Of a stretch of DNA of 64,000 bases, positions 51,903 to 59,677 are shown in pieces. The notes under the pieces were generated by a model. That model saw only the letters and a list, made by a program, of their open reading frames with translations. It searched no databases and was not told the origin of the DNA. Source of the DNA: Marinimicrobium locisalis (GTDB lineage Bacteria; Pseudomonadota; Gammaproteobacteria; Pseudomonadales; Cellvibrionaceae); assembly GCF_039822625.1 (NCBI RefSeq), contig NZ_JBDLLG010000022.1, positions 1 to 64,000 of the forward strand, read 5' to 3'. The position numbers were made by a program, and so were the translations under genes. Position 1 is the stretch's first letter. Each line of letters opens with the position of its first letter.

Positions 51903-51947
51903 TGATAAAGGCCCTCCGCTAGGAAGCGTTCTTTAGTATGGTGCCCA
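51903..51947. repeat. Duplicate of the tRNA-Leu 3' end and terminator
   Basis: This stretch repeats 52051-52096: the terminator half (AAAGGCCCTCCGC), a degenerate second arm, then TATGGTGCCCA. The last part is the complement of the CCA end and first acceptor bases of tRNA-Leu. Offset is 148-149 bp. Sequence beyond TGGTGCCCA (to 52050) is unrelated to tRNA and is full of short GC palindromes. It has the form of an attachment-site duplication or a decayed tRNA copy. Confidence 0.6.
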
Positions 51948-52048
51948 CTAATTGGTCTGGAACAAATTAGGACGGCAACGCCGGTCCGAAGGACCGAGGC
52001 GCAGGGAAGCGCCGAGTCAACGCCGGACCTCGGTCCGGACTGGCACAC

Positions 52049-52079
52049 ATAAAAAAAGGCCCTCCGCAAGGAGAGCCTT
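52049..52079 (-). terminator. Terminator of the secG-tRNA-Leu transcript
   Basis: On the minus strand AAGGCTCTCC pairs with GGAGGGCCTT (one G-U wobble) around TTGC and runs into seven T. It starts nine bases after the CCA of tRNA-Leu. Confidence 0.85.
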
Positions 52080-52087
52080 CTTTAATA

Positions 52088-52172
52088 TGGTGCCCAAGGC
52101 CGGACTTGAACCGGCACGGCTTGCGCCACTACCCCCTCAAGATAGCGTGTCTACCAATTCCACCACTTGGGC
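52088..52172 (-). tRNA. tRNA-Leu (GAG)
   Basis: 85-nt class II tRNA on the minus strand with acceptor stem GCCCAAG / CTTGGGC, D-arm GGTGGAATTGGTAGACAC, anticodon GAG (plus-strand CTC at 52136-52138) in loop TTGAGGG, a long variable arm, T-arm GCCGGTTCAAGTCCGGC and encoded CCA. It lies downstream of secG, as in most gammaproteobacteria, where rimP-nusA-infB usually follow. Here the LysM/immunity-like locus follows instead. Confidence 0.95.
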
Positions 52173-52288
52173 ATTAAACGGGGTCAATCTAACTGTTTCT
52201 TTCTTTGCGTAGTCCGTGCCACATTTCCGACACGCTACGCGTGGTCGCTCCCGGCATCCTGCCTCCCGCGACACTAGCACATCCATGT

Positions 52289-52340
52289 GCGTCGTCTACC
52301 CATTCCGCCACTTGAGCATTAAACGGGTTAATCTAACTAC
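52289..52340 (-). repeat. Duplicated 5' half of tRNA-Leu with its upstream sequence
   Basis: On the minus strand GCTCAAGTGGCGGAATGGGT (from 52317) copies the first third of tRNA-Leu with a few changes. The 20 or so bases upstream (GTTAGATTAACCCGTTTAAT) match those upstream of the intact tRNA. Offset is 145 bp. The 3' half is absent, replaced by a GC-rich palindromic stretch (52225-52275). It is a tRNA pseudogene fragment, just beyond the secG stop. Confidence 0.65.
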
Positions 52341-52353
52341 TTGTCGAACTCAC

Positions 52354-52728
52354 TTAGTTTGAAGACTCCGGTGCTTCGGGGACTTCTTCCGCCGGGGCGG
52401 TTGAACTACCTTCTACTTCCGGGACTTCGGATTCTTCCGCGGCCGGGGCCCGCTGCTCTACCGCCGAGGGGATGTCCGCGTCGCCTGCAACGCCGGCTTT
52501 GTTTTTGGCGATGATGGCCAAACCAAAACTGGTGGCGAAGAATACGACGGCGAAGATCGCAGTCATGCGGGTAAAGAAGCTGCCGCCGCCCTGGCTGCCG
52601 AATACGGTTTGCGAGGCGCCGGAACCGAAGGAGGCGCCAGCGACCGCGCCCTTGCCCTGCTGAAGCAGGATGAGGGCAATAATGGCCAGGGCTGTCAGTA
52701 CATGTACCGCGAGAACGAGGTTTTCCAT
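52354..52728 (-). CDS. secG: Preprotein translocase subunit SecG
   Basis: 124-residue inner-membrane component of the SecYEG channel. It has two hydrophobic helices (about 4-24 and 54-75) and the conserved cytoplasmic loop LLQQGKGAVAGASFGSGASQTVFG. A long acidic, proline- and alanine-rich tail follows (about 85-124), more extended than in E. coli. The ATG at 52728 (MENLVLAVHV) is chosen over an upstream one by family alignment. It is preceded by tpiA (56 bp). Confidence 0.94.
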   Translation of the reverse strand: MENLVLAVHVLTALAIIALILLQQGKGAVAGASFGSGASQTVFGSQGGGSFFTRMTAIFAVVFFATSFGLAIIAKNKAGVAGDADIPSAVEQRAPAAEESEVPEVEGSSTAPAEEVPEAPESSN

Positions 52729-52784
52729 GGTATTTCTCTTCTCTCTAAGCAATAACGCTCCGTGAGCGTTTCAAAGCCACCGCG

Positions 52785-53540
52785 TTAACCGGCAGCTTTG
52801 CAAATGGCGACAAAGTCGTCGGCGTTCAGTGAAGCGCCGCCGAGTAAGGCTCCGTCAATATCCGGCAGGGCGAACAGTTGTTCGGCGTTGCCCGGCTTGA
52901 CGCTGCCTCCGTACAAAATTTGTGTCTGTGGCCCTAACTTGCCCAGCTCGGCGCGAATGAAGCGATGCACTTCTTCCGCTTGCTCGGGGCTGGCCACTTT
53001 TCCGGTGCCTACCGCCCATACGGGCTCGTAGGCAACCACGGCGTTCTCAAAGGCCTGAAGCCCGACACGCTCGATGACGACCCCCAACTGGCGGCCGATG
53101 GTTTCGAGCGCTTGGCCGGCGTCCCGCTCTTGTTCGGACTCTCCCACACAAAGGATGGGTATCAGTCCGGCCTGAAGGGCAGCGTGAAACTTATCCGCCA
53201 CGCGGGCTTCTGTTTCGCCTTCCAAACGGCGCCGCTCGTTGTGACCGACGATCACGTAGCGGCATCCCAAGTCATCCAACATCGCCCCGGAAATCTCTCC
53301 GGTAAAGGCGCCGGCGTCGTGTTCGTTGACGCTCTGGGCCCCCAGCTCAATCACGCTGTTTTTCAGTGCGTGAGCCGCTTGGCTGAGGTAAACAAACGGG
53401 GGGCACAGGGCCGCGTCCACGCCGTCTACGCCCTGCCACTGGGCGGTGATGCCATCCAGCAACTCGGCGTTCGTTGCCAGGTTACCGTTCATTTTCCAGT
53501 TGCCGACGACCAAACGCCGGCGTGTTTTACTCTCGTTCAA
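52785..53540 (-). CDS. tpiA: Triose-phosphate isomerase
   Basis: Glycolytic TIM barrel that interconverts DHAP and glyceraldehyde-3-P. 251 residues with the catalytic lysine in VGNWKMNG, the electrophilic histidine in VIVGHNERR, the catalytic glutamate in AYEPVWAVGTG and the phosphate-binding YGGSVKPGN. The best start is TTG at 53540 (NESKTRRRLVVGNWK), after AAGGGGG; the longer frame is not supported. The 195 bp between it and glmM hold a small hairpin (53662-53682, CACGGGC/GCCCGTG) but no gene. Confidence 0.95.
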   Translation of the reverse strand: MNESKTRRRLVVGNWKMNGNLATNAELLDGITAQWQGVDGVDAALCPPFVYLSQAAHALKNSVIELGAQSVNEHDAGAFTGEISGAMLDDLGCRYVIVGHNERRRLEGETEARVADKFHAALQAGLIPILCVGESEQERDAGQALETIGRQLGVVIERVGLQAFENAVVAYEPVWAVGTGKVASPEQAEEVHRFIRAELGKLGPQTQILYGGSVKPGNAEQLFALPDIDGALLGGASLNADDFVAICKAAG

Positions 53541-53735
53541 GGGGTCCCCCTTAAAGCGGGCGCCAATGTTAGCGAAGTTGGGGAGAACATACAATCCCAA
53601 ATCGCTCCCGGCCCCGCATTTCTCTCAGCTGGTCGGTTGGTGGACTTTGGTTTAGCCCTCTCACGGGCGTTTTATGCCCGTGTTTTCCATCAGTGTAGCT
53701 CAGCGGGCCGTGGCAGGCTCCCGCTGGCAACCGAT

Positions 53736-55073
53736 CTAATTGAGGGCTTTTTCCACGGCGGCGGCCAGCTCCTGACACAGCTCCTTAACCCTGACCTTGT
53801 CTTCCCCTTCTACCATTACCCGAACCACGGGCTCGGTGCCGGAAGGACGCAGGAGCACTCGACCGCTGCCGGCCAGCTGTGCCTCGACATCGGCAATGGC
53901 CGCCTGGATGGCGGCGTCCTCGTCCAAGTTGATCTGGCGGGAGCGGCGTACGTTGATCATGGTTTGCGGCATTTTATACATGCCTTTTTTGATGTTGTGC
54001 AGCGAGTCGCCCATGGTAGTGAGCGCTAACAATACCTGTAGGGCAGAGATAATGCCGTCCCCAGTGGTGGTGACATTGCTGCACACAATATGGCCGGAGG
54101 ATTCACCCCCGAGCGTCCACCCCTTCTCGCGCATCATTTCGATGACGTAGCGGTCCCCAACCTTGGCGCGCCCGAACGGAACACCAATTTTCTTGAGAGC
54201 CAGCTCCATGCCGAAGTTGCTCATCAGAGTGCCGGCCACCCCGTCGCAGCCGCCGCTGTAGCGTTGCTGGTAATCGGCGATGATGTAGAGCAGCTCGTCG
54301 CCGTCGACGATCTCGCCCCGGTGGTCCACGAACATGACCCGGTCGCCATCGCCGTCGAAGGCAATACCCAGGTGCGCCCCCAACTCCATCACCTTCTCTT
54401 TGACCATTTCGGTCTTGGTGGAGCCGCAGCCACGGTTAATGTTAGTGCCGTTGGGGTCCGCCGCCACGGGAATGACCTTGGCGCCGAGCTCGCTAAAGAC
54501 GCTGGGGGCGATGTGGTAGGTGGCGCCGTTGGCACAGTCCACCACTATCTGCAGCCCCTGGAGACTGAAACCCCAGGGCATGGTGCCCTTGCAGAATTCG
54601 ATATACCGGCCGGAGGCGTCTTCAATCCGGCGGGCTTTGCCCAGGCGATCAGCGGTGGTCATGGGCTGCTGGAGCTGCTCTTCGATGGCGAGCTCCACAT
54701 CGTCCGGGAGTTTGGTGCCGTTACCGCTGAAAAATTTGATGCCGTTGTCGCCGTAGGCGTTGTGGGAGGCGCTGATCACAATGCCGGCCTGGGCCTGAAA
54801 AGTCCGGGTCAGGTAGGCGATGCCGGGAGTGGGCATGGGCCCCAGAAGCCCGACATCGACGCCGGCGTTAATAAGCCCGGCCTGGAGGGCCGACTCGAAC
54901 ATGTAGCCGGAGATACGGGTGTCTTTGCCGATCAGGATCATATTGGGGCCAGAGAAACGGTCCACCAACACTCGGCCGGCGGCCCAGCCCAGCTTCAACA
55001 TAAAGTCCGGGGTAATGGGCGCTTCGCCCACCTCGCCGCGGATACCATCGGTTCCGAAATATTGTCGCGCCAT
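53736..55073 (-). CDS. glmM: Phosphoglucosamine mutase
   Basis: Converts glucosamine-6-P to glucosamine-1-P for peptidoglycan and LPS precursors. 445 residues of alpha-D-phosphohexomutase fold, with the active-site serine in VISASHNAYGDNGIKFF (S103), metal loop FDGDGDR, sugar-binding GGESSGHIV and phosphate-binding RPSGTEPVVRVM. It lies between folP and tpiA, as in other gammaproteobacteria. Its product links to the amino-sugar flow handled by nagA elsewhere in the window. Confidence 0.97.
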   Translation of the reverse strand: MARQYFGTDGIRGEVGEAPITPDFMLKLGWAAGRVLVDRFSGPNMILIGKDTRISGYMFESALQAGLINAGVDVGLLGPMPTPGIAYLTRTFQAQAGIVISASHNAYGDNGIKFFSGNGTKLPDDVELAIEEQLQQPMTTADRLGKARRIEDASGRYIEFCKGTMPWGFSLQGLQIVVDCANGATYHIAPSVFSELGAKVIPVAADPNGTNINRGCGSTKTEMVKEKVMELGAHLGIAFDGDGDRVMFVDHRGEIVDGDELLYIIADYQQRYSGGCDGVAGTLMSNFGMELALKKIGVPFGRAKVGDRYVIEMMREKGWTLGGESSGHIVCSNVTTTGDGIISALQVLLALTTMGDSLHNIKKGMYKMPQTMINVRRSRQINLDEDAAIQAAIADVEAQLAGSGRVLLRPSGTEPVVRVMVEGEDKVRVKELCQELAAAVEKALN

Positions 55074-55111
55074 AAGGTTCCTTGCTCCCCTTAAAGTGTT
55101 ATTCGTTAATC

Positions 55112-55948
55112 TTACGCCTCGGCCAGGGCGGCCTGTACGGCCAGAACATCGCGAGTTGCCGCGACATCGTGTACCCGAATGACGGCGGCGCCGCGCTGAA
55201 TCGAGGCCAGTGCCAGCGCCAGACTACCGGGCAGTCGCTCATTGACCTCTCGGCCCAACAACTTACCCAACATGGACTTGCGGGATAGCCCCACCAAGAC
55301 GGGGAAACCCAGGGCCCGGAACTCGTCCAGCCGGCGCAAAAGGGCCAGGTTGTGCTCCAACGTTTTTCCGAAGCCAAAGCCCGGATCCAGCAGAATACGC
55401 TCGGCGGTAATGCCCGCAGTTTGGCAGGCTTCAACCCGGGTGGTCAGGAAGGACTTCACATCTTCCACGGGGTCATCATAGCGGGGGTGGGCCTGCATGG
55501 TTTCGGGCGTGCCTTGCATGTGCATCAGACAGACCGGTAAACCGGTAGCCGCGGCCGCCTCCAGGGCGCCTTCTTTCTGCAGCGCCCGCACATCGTTAAT
55601 CAAACCGGCGCCGGCCTTGGCCGTCTCCCGAATGACCGTCGGGTTGCTGGTATCCACGGACACCAGGGCGCCCAGCTCGTTCACCAGCGCCTGGACCACG
55701 GGTACGACTCTGTCGAGCTCTTCCGCCTCGCTCACCGGCGTGGAGCCCGGGCGGGTGGATTCGCCGCCGACGTCGATTATCTCAGCGCCTTCAGCCAGCA
55801 TCTGCCGAGCCCGCTCTAGGGCCAAATCCAATGCCAGGCGTCCGTCGCGGTAGTAGCTACCCCCGTCGGAGAACGAGTCGGGCGTGGTATTTAGAATGCC
55901 CATGATCCGGGGCTGGGACAGGTCCAGTGTGTGACGGCCAAAACGCAT
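55112..55948 (-). CDS. folP: Dihydropteroate synthase
   Basis: Folate-pathway enzyme (sulfonamide target) that condenses p-aminobenzoate with the pterin pyrophosphate. 278-residue TIM barrel with pyrophosphate-binding MGILNTTPDSFSDGG, IDVGGESTRPGS, the pterin-site aspartate in VSVDTSNP, and DPGFGFGKTLEHN. A TTG seven codons upstream could also start it, but alignment to E. coli FolP supports the ATG at 55948 (MRFGRHTLDLSQP). It is followed by glmM after 38 bp and preceded by ftsH after 131 bp. Confidence 0.95.
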   Translation of the reverse strand: MRFGRHTLDLSQPRIMGILNTTPDSFSDGGSYYRDGRLALDLALERARQMLAEGAEIIDVGGESTRPGSTPVSEAEELDRVVPVVQALVNELGALVSVDTSNPTVIRETAKAGAGLINDVRALQKEGALEAAAATGLPVCLMHMQGTPETMQAHPRYDDPVEDVKSFLTTRVEACQTAGITAERILLDPGFGFGKTLEHNLALLRRLDEFRALGFPVLVGLSRKSMLGKLLGREVNERLPGSLALALASIQRGAAVIRVHDVAATRDVLAVQAALAEA

Positions 55949-56079
55949 GGGCTGAGGTGTCGGCAACAAAGCTACGGTTCCAAACTATCGGCTGGTTTGA
56001 GGGGGCGGGAACACAAATCCCCGGCAAGCGTCCTCAATGGTTCATCAAGGGCGCTTGGCCGGGGATTATAACAGACCGC

Positions 56080-58026
56080 TTAGTGGTCTTCGGCGGGGCC
56101 ACCGATGGGGCCGGACTTTTTGTCATCAGCACCCTTGTCGGAGGATTTGCCGTCGGCGGACTCACCGCCACCACCTTGACCGCGGAGGTGACCATTGAAG
56201 TCGTCGTCATGCCAGTCTCTCGGAGGACGGACTTTGCGACGGTTCATCAGGTCGTCCACCTGCTCGGAGTCGATGGTTTCGTACTCCATCAGGGCGTCCT
56301 TCATGGCCTGCAGAATGTCGCGGTTATCGTGCAGAATCTGCTCGGCCCGCTTGTAGCATTCATCAATAATACGGCGCGTTTCCTGGTCAATCATCTTCGA
56401 GGTTTCCCCCGAGTAGTTGACCGAGCCGGTGCCCGGCATTACGCCTTCGTCTTCCCCATAATGCAGCGGCCCCAGCTTTTCGGAGAGCCCCCATTTGGTG
56501 ACCATGTTGCGCGCCAGCTCGGTGGCCCGCTCGATGTCGTTGGACGCACCGGTGGTAATGCCTTCCGACCCGAGGGTCATGTCCTCGGCGATCCGGCCGC
56601 CGAACAGGGTACAAATGCTGGATTCGATCGCCCGCCGGCTCATGCTGTACTTGTCGCCTTCGGGCAGGAACTGGGTCACACCCAATGCCCGGCCACGAGG
56701 AATAATGGTGACCTTATGGATCGGGTCATGCTCTGGCACGATTTTGCCCACAATGGCGTGGCCCGCCTCGTGATAGGCCGTATTTTCTTTTTCCTGCTCG
56801 CTCATCACCATGGAGCGGCGTTCCGCGCCCATCATGATTTTGTCCCGGGCCTTTTCAAACTCTTCCATGGTCACCAGGCGCTTATTGCCGCGAGCGGCAA
56901 ACAGAGCGGCTTCGTTAACCAGGTTGGCCAAGTCCGCGCCGGAGAAGCCGGGAGTACCCCGGGCGATGGTGAGGGCCTCGACGCTCTCGTCGATGGGCAC
57001 CTTGCGCATGTGGACTTTCAGCACCTGCTCCCGGCCCCGGATGTCGGGCAAGCCAACCACCACCTGACGGTCAAAGCGGCCGGGTCGCAGCAAGGCCTTA
57101 TCCAGCACATCCGGGCGGTTGGTGGCGGCGATCACAATGACGCCTTCATTGCCTTCAAAGCCGTCCATTTCCACCAACAGCTGGTTGAGCGTTTGCTCAC
57201 GTTCGTCATGGCCACCGCCATGGCCGCCGCCGCGATGGCGGCCCACGGCGTCAATTTCATCAATAAAGATGATGCAAGGCGCCTGCTTTTTCGCCTGATC
57301 GAACATATCGCGCACGCGCGAGGCGCCCACGCCGACAAACATTTCCACGAAATCGGAGCCGGAGATGGAGAAAAATGGCACTTTCGCCTCCCCCGCGATC
57401 GCCTTGGCGAGCAGGGTTTTACCGGTACCCGGAGGGCCGGCCATAAGCACGCCGCGCGGAATCTGGCCGCCCAGGCGCTGGAATTTGGAGGGGTCTTTCA
57501 GGTACTCCACCAGTTCCTGCACCTCTTCCTTGGCTTCGTCCACGCCGGCCACGTCGGAAAAGGTGGTTTTAACTTGGTCTTCCCCCAAAAGCTTGGCCTT
57601 GCTTTTGCCAAAGCTCATAGGGCCACTTTTACCCCCCATGCCGCCTTGCATTTGGCGCATAAAGAACAGAAAGACCGCGATGATGATGAGGATCGGGAAA
57701 CTGGCCACCAGCAATTGATGCCAAAGGCTCGGGCGCTCCGGCTCTTTGTTGTAGACGGTGACGTTGTTGTTCAGCAGGTCGTTCATTAGCTGCTGATCGC
57801 CGATCTGCGGCAGGGTGGTCCGGAACTCGCTCCCGTCAGAGTAGGTACCGCGGGCGGTGAGCCCCTGAAGCGTGACCTCGCGCACACGGTCGTTCTGCAC
57901 CGCCTGAACAAAGTCCGAATAGCTGAGGGGCTCGCTGGTGGTCGACTGGTTGAACCCCTGGAAGACCGTGAACAGCACGGCGGCGATGATCAACCAGAGG
58001 ATGAGATTTTTGGTCATGTCGTTCAA
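56080..58026 (-). CDS. ftsH: ATP-dependent zinc metalloprotease FtsH
   Basis: Inner-membrane AAA+ protease that degrades LpxC, sigma-32 and misfolded membrane proteins. 648 residues with two transmembrane helices (about 5-24 and 107-124) flanking a periplasmic domain. Walker A is GPPGTGKT (about 197-204), Walker B IIFIDEIDAVG, the second region of homology follows, and the zinc motif is HEAGH. The best start is TTG at 58026 (NDMTKNLILWL) after GAGG, matching the Pseudomonas start MNDMAKNL; an internal ATG nine bases on is the alternative. The gene follows rlmE, the classic arrangement. Confidence 0.97.
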   Translation of the reverse strand: MNDMTKNLILWLIIAAVLFTVFQGFNQSTTSEPLSYSDFVQAVQNDRVREVTLQGLTARGTYSDGSEFRTTLPQIGDQQLMNDLLNNNVTVYNKEPERPSLWHQLLVASFPILIIIAVFLFFMRQMQGGMGGKSGPMSFGKSKAKLLGEDQVKTTFSDVAGVDEAKEEVQELVEYLKDPSKFQRLGGQIPRGVLMAGPPGTGKTLLAKAIAGEAKVPFFSISGSDFVEMFVGVGASRVRDMFDQAKKQAPCIIFIDEIDAVGRHRGGGHGGGHDEREQTLNQLLVEMDGFEGNEGVIVIAATNRPDVLDKALLRPGRFDRQVVVGLPDIRGREQVLKVHMRKVPIDESVEALTIARGTPGFSGADLANLVNEAALFAARGNKRLVTMEEFEKARDKIMMGAERRSMVMSEQEKENTAYHEAGHAIVGKIVPEHDPIHKVTIIPRGRALGVTQFLPEGDKYSMSRRAIESSICTLFGGRIAEDMTLGSEGITTGASNDIERATELARNMVTKWGLSEKLGPLHYGEDEGVMPGTGSVNYSGETSKMIDQETRRIIDECYKRAEQILHDNRDILQAMKDALMEYETIDSEQVDDLMNRRKVRPPRDWHDDDFNGHLRGQGGGGESADGKSSDKGADDKKSGPIGGPAEDH

Positions 58027-58117
58027 GGAGGTACCCTCGTTTTTCACTGCAATTCGGTGACAGTATAGTGCCCAAAGGCACCTTCATACCAATAAAGACG
58101 CCCTATCAGGGCATAAA

Positions 58118-58738
58118 TCAGCCTTTATAACCCCGGGCCACCAGGTAAACCTCCCGGGAGCGGGCGCGGGAGGCGTCGGGCTTGCGCACTGCCACCTTGG
58201 CAAAAGCGTTGCGCGTGTCTCGCAACAAGGGGTCAAACCCCTCGCCATGAAACACTTTGGCAACAAAATGCCCGCCAGGTTTCAATACCTGGTGGGCCAT
58301 ATCCAGGGCCAGTTCCACCAGATACATGGCGGCAGGCTGGTCCACAGCGTTCATACCACTCATGTTGGGGGCCATGTCGGAGATTACAAGGTCGGCCCGG
58401 GCCTCGCCCAACGTTGCAAGAAGCTGCTCCAACACGGCCTCTTCGGTAAAGTCGCCCTGGATAAAATCGACCCCGGCGATGGCATCCATGGGGAGGATGT
58501 CCGAGGCCAGCACCCGGCCGCGCTCTCCGACCTTTTCCGCCGCCACCTGGGACCAGCCTCCGGGCGCCGCGCCCAGATCCACCACGGTCATGCCCGGTTT
58601 AAGGAGTTTGTCCTTTTTGTCCAGCTCCACCAGTTTGTAGCTGGCCCGGGAGCGGTAGCCGTCCTTTTGGGACTGCTTTACGTAGGGGTCGTTGAAGTGT
58701 TCGTCCAACCAGCGGTTGCTGCTTTTCGATCTGGCCAT
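58118..58738 (-). CDS. rlmE: 23S rRNA (uridine-2552-2'-O) methyltransferase RlmE
   Basis: 206-residue SAM-dependent methyltransferase (RrmJ/FtsJ). It has an N-terminal RNA-binding stretch SSNRWLDEHFNDPYVKQSQ, the SAM motif VVDLGAAPGGWSQVAAEKVG, the catalytic-tetrad aspartate in ISDMAPNMSG and lysine in GGHFVAKVFHGEG. It acts late in 50S assembly. It is co-directional with ftsH (91-bp gap) and divergent from yhbY across 67 bp. Confidence 0.96.
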   Translation of the reverse strand: MARSKSSNRWLDEHFNDPYVKQSQKDGYRSRASYKLVELDKKDKLLKPGMTVVDLGAAPGGWSQVAAEKVGERGRVLASDILPMDAIAGVDFIQGDFTEEAVLEQLLATLGEARADLVISDMAPNMSGMNAVDQPAAMYLVELALDMAHQVLKPGGHFVAKVFHGEGFDPLLRDTRNAFAKVAVRKPDASRARSREVYLVARGYKG

Positions 58739-58805
58739 GATGGTTCCGGCGGAGATGGGTTACAATGACGGGCTTTTTCCACCCGAACGATTTGAAGGTA
58801 TTGTC

Positions 58806-59108
58806 ATGCCGCTGAGCGCCGACCGCAAGAAACAGTTCCGAGCCCTGGGACACAACCTAAAGCCTATTGTCACCCTGGGCGACAACGGCTTGAGTGACGG
58901 GGTGCGCGCCGAGCTCAACCGCGCGCTGGATGACCACGAGCTGATCAAGGTCAAGATCGCGGTGGGCGAGCGCGAGGACCGCAAAATCCTGCTCGATGAG
59001 CTGGCGGCCCTGCCCGGGGTGGAGCTGGTTCAGCAGGTGGGCAAGATTGCGCTGCTGTATCGGGCGAATCCGAAGCCCAACCCGAAGTTGTCGAATTTGT
59101 TGCGGTAG
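58806..59108 (+). CDS. yhbY: YhbY-family (CRM domain) ribosome-associated RNA-binding protein
   Basis: 100-residue CRM-domain protein that binds pre-50S ribosomes. MPLSADRKKQFRALGHNLKP opens it, with the GxxG-type loop at LGDNGLSDGV and a C-terminal GKIALLYRANPK. AAGG lies eight bases before the ATG at 58806, so the longer open frame is rejected. TACAAT at 58761-58766 is a plausible -10. It is divergent from rlmE, as in E. coli. Confidence 0.94.
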   Translation: MPLSADRKKQFRALGHNLKPIVTLGDNGLSDGVRAELNRALDDHELIKVKIAVGEREDRKILLDELAALPGVELVQQVGKIALLYRANPKPNPKLSNLLR

Positions 59109-59136
59109 AGCGGAGCGGGTTCATTGGGGCAAGGAT

Positions 59137-59170
59137 GGTAGGTGGCGGGCGCTCCGCGCCCTTACCTACC
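59137..59170. terminator. Two-step hairpin between yhbY and greA
   Basis: GGTAGGT (59137-59143) pairs with ACCTACC (59164-59170), and inside it GGGCGC (59147-59152) pairs with GCGCCC (59156-59161). It lies between convergent genes. No clear T-run follows on either strand, so it may be an extragenic palindrome with terminator activity. Confidence 0.5.
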
Positions 59171-59200
59171 CTACGTCCACGCGCCGTGCCCGTTCGCGTG

Positions 59201-59677
59201 TTAAATGTGCTCTACTTTGTCGATTTCGTATTCGACTTCGCCGCCTGGGGTTTTCACCATGGCGATGTCTCCTTCTTCCTTGCCGATCAGGGCACGGGCT
59301 ATGGGTGAGTTGACGGAAATCTTGTTGTTCTTCACGTCGGACTCGTCATCGCCCACGATCTTGTAGCGCACTTCCTGGTCGGTTTCCGTGTTGACGATGG
59401 TCACGGTAGTGCCAAAGATCACTTTGCCCGAAGGCTCAATGGCCTTCACGTCGATGATCTGGGCGTTGCTTAGCTTACCTTCAATCTCCTGGATGCGGCC
59501 CTCGCAGAAGCTCTGCTGTTCGCGCGCCGCATGGTATTCGGCGTTTTCCTTCAGGTCCCCGTGCTCGCGCGCCTCGGCGATGGCCTGGGTAATGCGCGGG
59601 CGCTGAACCTTTTTTAAATCATCCAACTCGTGGCGCAGGGCTTCCGCGCCTTCCACTGTCATCGGTACCTTGTTCAT
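59201..59677 (-). CDS. greA: Transcription elongation factor GreA
   Basis: 158-residue factor that stimulates RNA polymerase to cleave backtracked transcripts. The N-terminal coiled coil bears the acidic tip (IAEAREHGDLKENAEYHAA, with catalytic D and E), and the C-terminal FKBP-like domain ends GEVEYEIDKVEHI. Its ATG (59677) overlaps the carB stop by four bases (ATGA), and GGAGG precedes it, so translation is coupled to carB. The carAB-greA order is conserved in gammaproteobacteria. Confidence 0.96.
   Translation of the reverse strand: MNKVPMTVEGAEALRHELDDLKKVQRPRITQAIAEAREHGDLKENAEYHAAREQQSFCEGRIQEIEGKLSNAQIIDVKAIEPSGKVIFGTTVTIVNTETDQEVRYKIVGDDESDVKNNKISVNSPIARALIGKEEGDIAMVKTPGGEVEYEIDKVEHI

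Noticed and set aside
55927..57789. 620-codon plus-strand open frame opposite ftsH
   Set aside because: His/Gly/Ala-rich shadow of FtsH codon bias without recognisable domains or ribosome site.
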